A stretch of DNA of 64,000 nucleotides from Clostridiales bacterium (GTDB lineage: Bacteria; Bacillota; Clostridia; TANB77; CAG-508), in contig DXVF01000006.1 in NCBI GenBank assembly GCA_019417465.1, positions 52,318 to 116,317 of the forward strand, written 5' to 3'. Made by a program: the position numbers and the translations under genes. Below are positions 7,735 through 16,335 of the stretch, in pieces. Within the stretch, counting starts at the first letter, position 1; the number at the start of each line of letters is the position of its first letter. The notes below the pieces were generated by a model that ran no database searches, was not told the DNA's origin, and saw only the letters and a program-made list of their open reading frames with translations.

Positions 7735-9147
7735 ATGAAGATAGATAATGAAGAATTAAGTAGGTTATATCAAGAAGAAAGTGGAAAGTTACTATTAGGA
7801 TTAAATAGTAATAGATTTAATCAATATGTTCAAATTATTAATAATACAAAATCATATAGGCAGGTTATCGATTCAATACCACCAGATTTAAGTAATCTAG
7901 AAAAAGCCTATTATATTTATAACAAATTAGGAATTCTATTATATGAAAATAACAGTTTAGTATATAACCACATTGAAAATTTGGGGATGTATTATTCCAC
8001 AATAAGACATAATGGGATTGGTAATTGTAGGCAAATGAGTGAACTATATGTTACAATGCTTACTATGTCTGATGTTATTGAAAGATTTTACTTAACAAGA
8101 AAGCCAGTAGGAGTTGAAGGGTTGGATTTAAGACATATTGATGCAATTATTCAAGTTGATGGTAAATTATATATGACCGATATTATAAGAGATACAGTAA
8201 ATATGAGAGCTGGAATTAAGAATATGAAATTTGGCTATATAGATACTGCTGAAAAAAGAATACATGAGCTTGTTAAATTCATTAATGCAAACAGAATAAT
8301 CAATTCAAACCAAAAGAATAGATTAATAGAACTTATTAAACAAAAAGATTTTGAAGAATTCGTAAGATATTTTGGAGAACTTGAAAAAGAATATGCAACT
8401 GATTTAGGTCTGGAATTTATGAAGAGAAAATTACCTAAAATAGAATTTGCTTCCCAAATAAAAGAACAAATAGGGGAATTGACAGAAGTTCCTAAAAGTG
8501 CAGAAGATGGTCAAATATCAATAGATTATTTAGATAAAAAACTCGGTTTTACAAGAAATTATAATGATATAGGATTTCCTTTTAATATAAAACTGGGAAA
8601 ATACCATTATTTCGAAGAAATTTTAGATGAGGCTTTTATACCGCAAATGGCTAATAATGATTCATATATAAGGAGAGGTTGGAGTTATAGTAATAATATT
8701 TTACCTAGTAATTCCCTAGATGAAAATATAGAATTAGATATAGATATCATTTTGGACTTTTTTTATAAAGTTGCGCCTGAAATGGATTCTGAAATATGTT
8801 TAAAATATTTAAAATATGTTTTATGGAAGATTTATTCTACAAGAGATTACAATGGAAGAACAATAGATAAAGAATGGATAAATAAAAATATTAAACTATA
8901 TAAAACAATAAAAGAAAGTGACATAAAGAATAATAGTGATGAATTTCCATTGCAAACAATGATAGTTGTAAGAAAAAGTGAAGTACAGAAGCAAAAATAT
9001 ATTTTCTATAAAATAGAAGATAGGCTGAAACATAAAAAAGTGCCATATAGAGAAATGCTTGAAGAAATGAAAGGTGAAAAAACTAAAGTTTGTTCAAAGT
9101 TTTCTACTACGAGAAGAAAAAATTTTGTTGAAGAATTAGAAATATAA
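7735..9147 (+). CDS. Transglutaminase-like protein, first gene of cargo operon
   Basis: A 470-aa protein. Residues about 55-155 look like a transglutaminase/cysteine-protease core with a possible catalytic triad: Cys98 in GNCRQMS, His134 in RHIDAII and Asp149 in YMTDIIRD. The remaining 300 residues are rich in Lys, Glu and Tyr, with no domain I recognise. There is no signal peptide, so it is probably cytoplasmic. Starts at ATG 7735 behind GGAGA, downstream of a strong promoter, and is followed at 24 nt by a GHMP kinase. It may be a protease, an amide-forming enzyme or an inactive scaffold. The triad is inferred from spacing only. Confidence 0.65.
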   Translation: MKIDNEELSRLYQEESGKLLLGLNSNRFNQYVQIINNTKSYRQVIDSIPPDLSNLEKAYYIYNKLGILLYENNSLVYNHIENLGMYYSTIRHNGIGNCRQMSELYVTMLTMSDVIERFYLTRKPVGVEGLDLRHIDAIIQVDGKLYMTDIIRDTVNMRAGIKNMKFGYIDTAEKRIHELVKFINANRIINSNQKNRLIELIKQKDFEEFVRYFGELEKEYATDLGLEFMKRKLPKIEFASQIKEQIGELTEVPKSAEDGQISIDYLDKKLGFTRNYNDIGFPFNIKLGKYHYFEEILDEAFIPQMANNDSYIRRGWSYSNNILPSNSLDENIELDIDIILDFFYKVAPEMDSEICLKYLKYVLWKIYSTRDYNGRTIDKEWINKNIKLYKTIKESDIKNNSDEFPLQTMIVVRKSEVQKQKYIFYKIEDRLKHKKVPYREMLEEMKGEKTKVCSKFSTTRRKNFVEELEI

Positions 9148-9171
9148 TATTTTGAGGAAAGGAAAATAAAA

Positions 9172-10167
9172 ATGTTTGAAATAAGTAATTATTACAAAAA
9201 AATTTCTTTAAAAATACCAGCTAGATTGCATCTCGATGTTATGAATATTCAAAAATTACATGAAGGAAAAATCGGTGGTGGGGGAATAGGAATTGCTATA
9301 AGATGTAATTTATATATAACTGTTGAAGTTATAAGAGTTGAAAGAGATATTATAGAATCAATTAAACCTAATTTAGTGAAGTTTTATTTAGATTTAATTA
9401 GAGAATATTTAAATATAGATAAAAGATTTCGTGTTATTTGCAAAGTTGATAAAGAATTAAAGGCTCATGGAGGAATGGGTTCAAATGCTTTAGTACAACT
9501 AGGAGTTGTATATTCCATAAATTGTTTATTTAATAACCCGCTAAATGAAGTTCAGCTGATAGATTTTCTTCATCAAAATTATTATGAAGATGATAATGGA
9601 ATAGTTACTAATAAGGTTTTTTGTTCAGGAGTAGCTCATAATACAATGTTATATGGTGGAGTTTGTTTTGTGTCAGAAGACGGAAAAATAATATATCATA
9701 AAGAATTACCAAGCGATGTTAAAGTTGGATTGATAAATGTTAATTTGGATGAAATTTTTGAACGAGAAAATATTGGTAAAGACAAATTAGTAGTAAAAAT
9801 TAGAAAACAAAGAGATATAGAAAAAGGCTTAAAGAACAAAGAAAATATTATAAGAGAAATAATCATAAAAAATTTAAAAGATAATAAATATAAAGCTTTT
9901 ATAAATGGTATGAAAATGTTTTCAAGGGAGGACGATTCTGTAGCATTAAGCAAAAACTGCAAAATAAAGAACTTGAAATATGAAAGTTTTTGTGAAATAA
10001 TAGAGAATATAGGCAATACATTTGTTAGAATATCTAGTAATTCGCCATACATATATATAGTTACAAATGAACTAGAAAAAATTAAAGAAAAATGCAGAGA
10101 ATATGGGATTTATATTAAAGAATATGAAATAGCTAATAATGGAATTGAAATCATTGAAAGGATATAA
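9172..10167 (+). CDS. GHMP-kinase superfamily protein, beta-RFAP synthase-like
   Basis: A 331-aa member of the GHMP kinase superfamily. The N-terminal segment PARLHLDVMN and the glycine run GKIGGGGIGIAI resemble archaeal beta-ribofuranosylaminobenzene-5'-phosphate synthases. HGGMGSNA at 99-106 is the phosphate-binding loop (motif 2). Those enzymes join an aromatic amine to PRPP; most other GHMP members phosphorylate small alcohols. It is the second gene of the operon, placed before a P-loop kinase, which suggests a short phosphorylated-sugar or ribosyl pathway. The substrate cannot be read from sequence. Confidence 0.7.
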   Translation: MFEISNYYKKISLKIPARLHLDVMNIQKLHEGKIGGGGIGIAIRCNLYITVEVIRVERDIIESIKPNLVKFYLDLIREYLNIDKRFRVICKVDKELKAHGGMGSNALVQLGVVYSINCLFNNPLNEVQLIDFLHQNYYEDDNGIVTNKVFCSGVAHNTMLYGGVCFVSEDGKIIYHKELPSDVKVGLINVNLDEIFERENIGKDKLVVKIRKQRDIEKGLKNKENIIREIIIKNLKDNKYKAFINGMKMFSREDDSVALSKNCKIKNLKYESFCEIIENIGNTFVRISSNSPYIYIVTNELEKIKEKCREYGIYIKEYEIANNGIEIIERI

Positions 10168-10170
10168 AAA

Positions 10171-10728
10171 GTGAAAAGTGGAAAAGTTGTAATAATATTA
10201 GGAGTATCTGCTTCGGGTAAATCATACTATAAAGAGAGGGTGACTAAAAAATTTGATTTATATCAGTTAAGAAGAGTAATAACCAGACCTATAAGAAAAA
10301 GTGAAAATAATAGTATAGATATTAATGTATCTAAAGAACAATTTAAAATAATGAAAAAAAGAAAAGACTTTTTTATTTATACAAAGATTAATAAAGATTA
10401 TTATGGTTATTTAAAGGAAGATTTAAAGATAGTTGAAGATGGAACAAATAGCATAGGCGATTGCTATTATAAATTAATAAAAAAATTAAGAAAAATTATG
10501 AAAGATAGGCTTGTTATAATATGTTTACAACCTTATAATCTAGAAAAAACCATAGAAAAAATAGTAAGAGAGAGAATTGATTATAAAAAAAGAGTAAAAG
10601 ATGCTGAAAGAGAGTATAAGTTCTATGAGAAGAATAAAGATAAAATAGATTTTATGGTTTATACTGACTATTCTACAAAAACTGATGAAAAGGTTGATGA
10701 AATAATTAATAGAATCCTAAGAAATTAG
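10171..10728 (+). CDS. Guanylate-kinase-like P-loop kinase
   Basis: A 185-aa protein with a GTG start 3 nt after the previous stop (coupled translation). P-loop GVSASGKS spans residues 11-18. The Arg-rich segment RRVITRPIRKSE followed by DINVSKEQF and YYGYLKEDL follows the guanylate kinase/PhnN (ribose 1,5-bisphosphokinase) layout, though the sequence is divergent. It probably phosphorylates a nucleotide or sugar phosphate. In context it would act next to the GHMP protein. Substrate not determinable. Confidence 0.65.
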   Translation: MKSGKVVIILGVSASGKSYYKERVTKKFDLYQLRRVITRPIRKSENNSIDINVSKEQFKIMKKRKDFFIYTKINKDYYGYLKEDLKIVEDGTNSIGDCYYKLIKKLRKIMKDRLVIICLQPYNLEKTIEKIVRERIDYKKRVKDAEREYKFYEKNKDKIDFMVYTDYSTKTDEKVDEIINRILRN

Positions 10729-10739
10729 AAAGGAAAATT

Positions 10740-11618
10740 ATGAACGCAGAATTAATTGAATTTTATGCTAAAGATGGTGTTATATTAAATGGATATAGAA
10801 TGAAAAGTAAAAAGAAAACAAAGACTGTTTTAATTGAAATTCATGGTATGACAAGTAATTGTTTTAAAAAGAGAGAAAGAGTAATATCAGAAGTTGCCAA
10901 AGGGGCTAATATAGATACTATATGTATAAATACAAGAGGGAGTGAAATATCAAGATATATTAAAAATTTAAAAGGAGAGAAAATATTAGCTGGAACAGCA
11001 TTCGAAGATATAGAAGAATCATATTATGATATATTAGGAATAATTGAATATGCTCTAAAATTGGGGTATACATCGATATACTTACAAGGACATAGTTTAG
11101 GAGCTACAAAGATAGTTTATTCATATATCAGAATGATAGAAAAAAATATTAAAGAAATAAAAAGCATAAAAGGTATTTTGCTATTATCTTTAGTAGATAT
11201 ACCAGATGTGTTTAGAAAATGTTCTTGTGAAAAATTTTTACCGTTTGCGGAAGAAAAGGAAAAAGAAGGAAAGATATTAACATTAATGCCAGAAGAAGCA
11301 TTTATCCATCCGATTTCTGTAAAAACATATTTAAAATATACTAAATATAATAAAAATATTGACTTTGCACAGTATAATAAAAAGGAGTATAAGTTTGAAG
11401 AAATTAATAGAATTAAAATTCCTATTTTTATGAGATGGGGAAATGATAAAGAATTGGTTAGTATAAAGACAGAAGAACTTGTAGAATTAATGAATAATGC
11501 GATAAAAAATAAAAAAACAGACATAAGTTTTATTGAAGGTGCTAACCATACTTATACAGATAAAGAGGATGTTTTAGCTAATGAGATAGTAAATTTTATA
11601 AAAAAGATAGATAAATAA
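10740..11618 (+). CDS. Alpha/beta hydrolase (DUF1749-like)
   Basis: A 292-aa cytoplasmic hydrolase. The nucleophile elbow GHSLG lies at 117-121 (Ser119), the oxyanion-type HGMTSN at 35-40 and the likely catalytic histidine in GANHTY (His270). The large insert between the elbow and the acid residue recalls DUF1749-type hydrolases. It starts 11 nt after the kinase gene, behind AGAAAGGAAA, and closes the four-gene operon. It may release or transfer the operon's product; the substrate is unknown. Confidence 0.7.
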   Translation: MNAELIEFYAKDGVILNGYRMKSKKKTKTVLIEIHGMTSNCFKKRERVISEVAKGANIDTICINTRGSEISRYIKNLKGEKILAGTAFEDIEESYYDILGIIEYALKLGYTSIYLQGHSLGATKIVYSYIRMIEKNIKEIKSIKGILLLSLVDIPDVFRKCSCEKFLPFAEEKEKEGKILTLMPEEAFIHPISVKTYLKYTKYNKNIDFAQYNKKEYKFEEINRIKIPIFMRWGNDKELVSIKTEELVELMNNAIKNKKTDISFIEGANHTYTDKEDVLANEIVNFIKKIDK

Positions 11619-11928
11619 TTCTTTGACAGTGATTTAAAAATTAATTCAAAATAAAATTTGCAAAGGTATTGACAGATTAAAATATCAAGCATATAATAAT
11701 TAAAAATAAATTAAAGAAGTACAATAGAAATTTATCTACTGTACAGTCTGTTTGTGACATAAAACTGTTGACAAAAAGTTGCATAGTACAATATTATATT
11801 AATATTGTATAGTATGATTATGAAATAAGAGTGTTAGCAAAAATTCTACTTATGCAGTATTTATATTAATAGTGCAGTATATATTGTGCAATAAAATTGT
11901 GATACAAAATTTAACCAAAATAAAATTT

Positions 11929-11958
11929 GAGTTTAGCAAAAAAGCTAGACTCTTTTTT
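11929..11958 (+). terminator. Rho-independent terminator
   Basis: Arms GAGTTTAGC (11929-11937) and GCTAGACTC (11944-11952) with one mismatch and a 6-nt loop, followed by TTTTTT. It ends transcription from the cargo operon side. Confidence 0.75.
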
Positions 11959-11968
11959 ATATGAATAT

Positions 11969-12005
11969 AACCGTCGGCACGAAATTAAAAGTTTCGACGA
12001 CGGTT
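11969..12005. other. GC-rich stem-loop upstream of recombinase genes
   Basis: AACCGTCG (11969-11976) pairs with CGACGGTT (11998-12005) and CGAAA (11980-11984) with TTTCG (11992-11996), leaving a small internal bulge. It is far more GC-rich than its surroundings and lies about 60 nt before the 47-aa ORF. It may be an attenuator, an operator or a folded RNA leader. Confidence 0.45.
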
Positions 12006-12063
12006 TATTTGAAGTAATAAATTATATGTTGGGACATATACATTTAAAAAGAAAGAGGTGGAA

Positions 12064-12207
12064 ATGAATGTAACGCGAACTTTTTTACACGAAGGAAAAA
12101 CATTACAAGAAATGATGGAAATACTATTACCAATATACATACAAGAAAAGACTTGCAATATAAATGAAGAAGAGTTAGAATACGACAAACAAAAAATTCT
12201 AAAATAA
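12064..12207 (+). CDS. 47-aa ORF preceding the serine recombinase
   Basis: Starts at ATG 12064 after AAAGAGGTG; a small soluble protein (MNVTRTFLHEGKTLQEMMEI at the start, a charged C-terminus). I do not recognise it. A similarly small ORF (51804-51959) precedes the serine recombinase of the second element, so it may be an accessory such as a directionality factor. That is inference from position only. Confidence 0.55.
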   Translation: MNVTRTFLHEGKTLQEMMEILLPIYIQEKTCNINEEELEYDKQKILK

Positions 12208-12243
12208 CTTGTTATCAATTAAACATAGAAAGGGGCAAAGAAC

Positions 12244-13817
12244 ATGAATGTAGATACAAGTATATTAGACAATAAAATATATAAAGTACGGACTGTATTT
12301 AAGACTTTCAAGAGATGATGAAGGAAGTCGGAACTTCAGAAAGTATAATAAACCAAAAAGAATTTCTAACAAAATATGTAGCCAAAAAACCTAATTGGTT
12401 ATTAATAGATATATATGTAGACGATGGATTTACAGGGACAAACTTTAATAGACCATCATTTATAAGATTAAAACAAGACATTGAACAAGGCAAAATCGAC
12501 ATGGTAATAACCAAAGATCTATCTCGTTTAGGCAGAGATTATATAGATACAGGTTATTATTTAGAAAAATACTTTCCAGCAAAAAATGTAAGATATATTG
12601 CGGTAAATGATGGAATAGACACATTTTCAAAAAATAGTAATAATGATATTGGACCTTTTATGTCTGTTGTAAATGATATGTATGCAAAAGATATTTCTAA
12701 AAAAGTAAGAACAGTAAAAAGAACAAAAGCTGAAAAAGGTGAATTTATAGGAGCGTTTGCACCGTATGGCTATAAAAAACATCCAAACGATATAACAAAG
12801 TTAGTAATAGATGATGAAGCAGCAGAAATAGTAAAATATATATTTAATGAATATGTAAATGGTAATGGATTAGCATATATAGCTCATAGATTAAATGAAA
12901 GAAAAATACCTTGTCCATCTGTGTACAAGCAACAAAGTTGCAATTATCATTGTAAAACGATATCTGGTTTGTGGGGGCATAATACAATAAAAAAGATTCT
13001 TACAAATAAAGTTTATACAGGAGATTTAATTCAACATCAAGGAGAAATGGTAAGTTATAAGGTTAAAAAATATAGATTACTGCCAAAATCAGAACACTTG
13101 ATAAAAGAAAAAGCACATGAGCCAATTATAGACAATCAAACATTTGAATTGGCACAAGATATATTAAAAAGAAAAGCACATAACATACATAAAAAAGAAA
13201 ATACAGAACATTTATTAGCAGGACTTTTATATTGTCCAAGATGTAATAACAAATATACATATCAAGTTCAAAGTGGACTAAAAAATGACATGGTAGCAAT
13301 TTGTAGTATGTATAATCGATATGGAAAAGATTATTGCACAAGAATAGCAGTAAGAGAAAGTATTTTAAATGAATTTGTAGTTCAAGATTTAAGAAAAATC
13401 CTGCAAGAAAAAATAGATAAAGAAAAATTAATAAATTCAATTGATAAAACTAAAATTAATAATGATAAAAAAATGTTACAAAAGAAAATAGCTGATAATA
13501 ACAGAAGAATAGAAGAAATAACAAGAATAATAAAAACAGCTTATGAAGACAGAGTAAATGGATTACTCAATACAGAAGAATTTGTTTCATTTACGGAAAG
13601 TTACAAAAAAGAAAAACAAGAATTAATGGAAAAAACAGAAAAACTAAATATTAAATTAAGTGATTTTGAAAACAATAAAGAAAATGAATTGATGAAATAT
13701 ATCAAGGAAATAGTTAGTTTCAAAGAAATTAATAGAAATATAATACTTAATTTAATAGATAGTATAGAAATCATAAATAAAGAAAATATAAAAATAAATT
13801 ATAAATTTACAGTATAG
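12244..13817 (+). CDS. Large serine recombinase read through two CGG +1 shifts
   Basis: Site-specific recombinase expected to integrate and excise the element. The ATG at 12244 has a good RBS (AAAGGGG). In-frame CGG codons at 12289-12291 and 12329-12331 each break the frame. Skipping one C at each gives ...YKV-GLYLRLSRDDEGS-GTSESI..., the canonical N-terminus, and a 523-aa protein. The catalytic serine (RLSRDD) is encoded between the two shift sites. Downstream come the resolvase domain (VYVDDGFTG-like segment, KDLSRLGRD), the recombinase domain, a zinc-ribbon (CPRCNN) and a coiled coil. Without the shifts the longest ORF (from 12315) lacks the nucleophile. Confidence 0.85.
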
Positions 13818-13857
13818 TGTTAAGTAGATAAAAATCTGCTTTTAATTTTTAGTATAA

Positions 13858-13890
13858 TCTATCACAAAAGGAATTGTTACTGGAATGCAG
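13858..13890. repeat. Right attachment site (attR) of the 7.6-kb element
   Basis: The element-side arm (13858-13880, ending GAATTGTTAC) is the inverted partner of the left arm. The core TG lies at 13881-13882 and the gene-side half continues GAATGCAG, coding for the deacetylase. An attP rebuilt from both ends has GTTAC-TG-GTAAC at its centre, a perfect dyad. Confidence 0.85.
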
Positions 13891-14462
13891 ATGATATAGA
13901 TAGTATTTTAGATACTTTATCAAAAAATAAAGTACATATTACATTTTTCATGGTTGGGGATTGGGTAGATAAATATCCAGAATATGTGAAAAAGATATCT
14001 GATAACGGTCATGAAATTGCAAATCACTCAAATACTCATCCACATGTTAATCAATTAAATATAGATAAAAATATGGAAGAAATAAAACTTTGCAGTGAGA
14101 AAATTGAAAAAATTACTGGAAATAAAACTACTTTATATAGAGGACCATATGGCGAATATAATGACACTGTAATTAATGCAGCAAAAGCTCAGAATCATAT
14201 AACGATACAATGGAATTTAGATACTCTTGATTATACAGGATTAACTGGAGAGGAAATGTGGAAAAGGCTAGATTCAAAACTATCAAATGGAAGTATTATA
14301 TTATCACATAATGGAACAAAACATACAGCTGATAGCTTAGAATTATTGCTTCACAATATAAAAGAAAAAGGATATGAAATAGTAACTGTATCTGAATTAA
14401 TATATAAAGATAATTATACTATTGATGTAAATGGTATGCAAAAACAAATTAAAAATGAATAA
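13881..14462 (+). CDS. C-terminal part of split PdaB-like polysaccharide deacetylase
   Basis: Contains most of the NodB domain: NADDIDSILD, ITFFMVGDWV, the metal/active-site run GHEIANHSNTHPH and YRGPYGEYN, then NGSIILSHNG. The frame begins at TGG 13881, directly after the element. The first ATG (13950) lies inside the domain, so this piece is not an independent gene. Together with 6086-6286 it encodes a membrane-anchored deacetylase. The next gene (14508) follows closely. Confidence 0.85.
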   Translation, partial: WNADDIDSILDTLSKNKVHITFFMVGDWVDKYPEYVKKISDNGHEIANHSNTHPHVNQLNIDKNMEEIKLCSEKIEKITGNKTTLYRGPYGEYNDTVINAAKAQNHITIQWNLDTLDYTGLTGEEMWKRLDSKLSNGSIILSHNGTKHTADSLELLLHNIKEKGYEIVTVSELIYKDNYTIDVNGMQKQIKNE

Positions 14463-14507
14463 ATTAATAATAAATAGATATAATAAATATGTACAAGGAG
14501 AAGACTG

Positions 14508-15008
14508 ATGATATTTATTGGGATTGTTACGAATACAAAAAGCGAAAATTATATAAAGAAAATTCAGAATAATAATGATATTTTTAATAAATATCATATA
14601 ATTTTTATAAAAGAAAAAAGTATTGATAATATTAAAAATATAAAATTTGAGACAATAATTATTAATAGAGAATTTAATGATGAGGATTCTTTAAATAAAT
14701 TAATTGCAAAATCAAAATATATTATAGTTAATGAAGATATAGATATGGCAATTAGTTTATTAAATGATGTTAGTTCTAATATAATAACATATGGTTTTAA
14801 TTCAAAATCTACAATTACAATGTCTAGTTTAACAGAAGATAGTATTCTAATTTGTGTGCAAAGAAATATCTTAAGCAAACAAAATGAAATTGAACAACAG
14901 GAAATTAGTTTAAGTAAAGAAGCTGAAACAGAAGTTTATGATATTATGTTATTAATATCTATGCTTTTAATATATAATAAAAATGATATAAAACAAGTAA
15001 AATTCTAG
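14508..15008 (+). CDS. Conserved hypothetical protein downstream of deacetylase
   Basis: A 166-aa protein behind AAGGAGAAG. It has strand-rich segments (MIFIGIVTN, FETIIINREF, KYIIVNEDID, NIITYGFNSKSTITMSS, SILICVQRNI), like the Rossmann-type C-terminal half of Mur-ligase-like proteins without an ATP site. It lies on the same strand, 45 nt after the deacetylase end, so it may be co-transcribed once the gene is restored. I know no function. Confidence 0.6.
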   Translation: MIFIGIVTNTKSENYIKKIQNNNDIFNKYHIIFIKEKSIDNIKNIKFETIIINREFNDEDSLNKLIAKSKYIIVNEDIDMAISLLNDVSSNIITYGFNSKSTITMSSLTEDSILICVQRNILSKQNEIEQQEISLSKEAETEVYDIMLLISMLLIYNKNDIKQVKF

Positions 15009-15178
15009 AAAAATAAGAAAAAAATAGTAATAAAATTACAAAAAAATAGAAAAAAATAACTTTTTATGTAGACAAAACCAAAAAAGTAGAGTATAATATA
15101 AATTATGAAATATATTCTAAAGTGATAACATTATGAATAAGATACTATTAGATAAACAAATAAGGGGAGGAAAATAAA

Positions 15179-15871
15179 TTGAATACAAATTATTCGGATA
15201 ATAACCACATTATTTTAGTGGGAAAGGTAACAAGTGACAAAAGATTTAGTCATGAAATTTATGGAGAAAAGTTTTACATATTTGACTTAAGTGTACCACG
15301 TTTAAGTGGAAATGCAGACATTATACCAGTAACAGTGTCAGAAAGACTTTTAACAATTGATGAATTAACAATCGATAAAAAAATAATAGTTGAAGGACAA
15401 TTCAGATCATATAATAGTTATGAAAATGAGAAAAATAGATTGGTATTAACTGTATTTGCAAAAGATGTTAAATTTGTAGAAAACCAAGAAGAAGAACTTC
15501 AAGTAAGTAAAGACTTTATCTCAAATGAAGTAACTTTAAATGGTTATATATGTAAAAAACCAATTTACAGACAAACACCATTTGGAAGAGAAATATCTGA
15601 TATATTATTAGCTGTAAATAGAGCATATAATAAATCTGATTATATTCCTTGTATAGCATGGGGAAGAAATGCTAGATTTTGCGAAAATATGCAAGTAGGT
15701 ACAGAAGTAAAAATTATTGGTAGAGTTCAATCTAGAACTTACGAAAAGAAATATGAAGATGGAACAGCCCAAACAAAAATTGCTTATGAAGTATCAGTTT
15801 CAAGCTTAGAAATAGTAAATCAAGAAGATAATGAAAATGAAAAAATAGAAGAAAGTCAAGAAGCGATATAA
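15179..15871 (+). CDS. Single-stranded DNA-binding protein with two OB folds
   Basis: A 230-aa protein with a TTG start after GGGGAGGAAA. Two OB-type repeats are visible. The first is HIILVGKVTSDKRF...FYIFDLSVPRL, with a partner strand KKIIVEGQFRSY. The second is EVTLNGYICKKPIYRQTPFGREISDILLAVNR, with IPCIAWGRNARF and TEVKIIGRVQSR. The second repeat matches the SSB core well. An acidic tail (EDNENEKIEESQE) recalls the protein-binding tail of SSB. Tandem-OB versions like this are common accessory SSBs in Clostridia. A perfect hairpin terminator follows. Confidence 0.8.
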   Translation: MNTNYSDNNHIILVGKVTSDKRFSHEIYGEKFYIFDLSVPRLSGNADIIPVTVSERLLTIDELTIDKKIIVEGQFRSYNSYENEKNRLVLTVFAKDVKFVENQEEELQVSKDFISNEVTLNGYICKKPIYRQTPFGREISDILLAVNRAYNKSDYIPCIAWGRNARFCENMQVGTEVKIIGRVQSRTYEKKYEDGTAQTKIAYEVSVSSLEIVNQEDNENEKIEESQEAI

Positions 15872-15879
15872 AAGGAAGC

Positions 15880-15918
15880 AAATGGACGGAGAATTTAATT
15901 AAAATTCTCCGTCCATTT
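15880..15918. terminator. Bidirectional terminator, 17-bp perfect stem
   Basis: AAATGGACGGAGAATTT (15880-15896) pairs perfectly with 15902-15918 around a 5-nt loop, with T-rich flanks on both sides. It serves the SSB-like gene on the plus strand and the small gene on the minus strand. Confidence 0.85.
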
Positions 15919-15928
15919 TATCATAATT

Positions 15929-16096
15929 TTATTTCTTTTCTTCTGGAATGATAATATTTTTTTTCTTTTCTTCAATTTTGGGTTTTTCAACTTGTAAATG
16001 GTTGTAGACAGGGGAGATATCTATTTTTCCATTACCAGAAACAACTTTTATTTTTTTATTCTTGTTTTCTTTTTCTTTATTTTTTTCATCAGACAT
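15929..16096 (-). CDS. 55-aa Lys/Glu-rich conserved small protein
   Basis: Start chosen at ATG 16096 (MSDEKNKEKEN) behind AGGATG; an upstream in-frame ATG exists but lacks an RBS. The core KIKVVSGNGKIDISPVYNHL is flanked by very charged ends. The core looks conserved among clostridial small proteins of unknown function. It converges with the SSB gene on a shared terminator. Confidence 0.55.
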   Translation of the reverse strand: MSDEKNKEKENKNKKIKVVSGNGKIDISPVYNHLQVEKPKIEEKKKNIIIPEEKK

Positions 16097-16335
16097 AAAA
16101 TAACACATCCTAACTATTTTTTTATTAATATTAGCATAAAGATACTTATAATTCAATATAAATTTGAAAAATAAAGCAAAATTGGTTGCTGGATAGGTTT
16201 TATATTAAAGGTCTTTTAATCTACTTTAGAAGATAAAACTGGTAACGGTGAAAAGTAAAATGAATTAAAGTGTAGGCTTGACATTAAAAAGAATGAATGT
16301 AATAATATATGCATATTAAGAAAGAGGTTAAAATA

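Larger units (their letters stand above)
11619..12063. other. Non-coding spacer of the element with dyads and hairpins
   Basis: A 445-bp stretch without a convincing gene. It holds a dyad around 11782-11816 (CATAGTACAATATT facing AATATTGTATAGTATG) downstream of a TTGACA (11768), a terminator at 11929-11958 and a GC-rich stem-loop at 11969-12005. Several GTACA/TGTAC-like repeats lie between 11700 and 11900. This looks like control DNA for the recombinase end of the element. Confidence 0.45.
6284..13882. mobile_element. Serine-recombinase element interrupting a deacetylase gene
   Basis: Bounded by attL (TG at 6284-6285) and attR (TG at 13881-13882), about 7.6 kb. It contains a RepA_N-type protein, an RHH-like protein with nearby hairpins, a four-gene cargo operon with its own promoter, a 47-aa ORF and a large serine recombinase. 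Excision would restore the deacetylase reading frame exactly. This arrangement is known from sporulation-linked intervening elements such as skin in sigK and SP-beta in spsM. No relaxase or conjugation genes are visible, so it may move by integrase plus helper functions, or be resident. Confidence 0.85.

Noticed and set aside
11700..11900. CRISPR-like array in the repeated GTACA region
   Set aside because: The repeats are short, irregular and not evenly spaced; no cas genes are nearby. No CRISPR array was seen anywhere in the window.
12315..13817. Serine recombinase as a 5'-damaged pseudogene
   Set aside because: My first reading was random indels. Both breaks fall exactly on CGG, and dropping the C restores the canonical N-terminus, as in six other genes, so systematic decoding explains it better.
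13950..14462. Deacetylase starting at ATG 13950
   Set aside because: This ATG lies within the catalytic domain (FFMVGDW); the conserved frame is open back to 13881 at the element junction.
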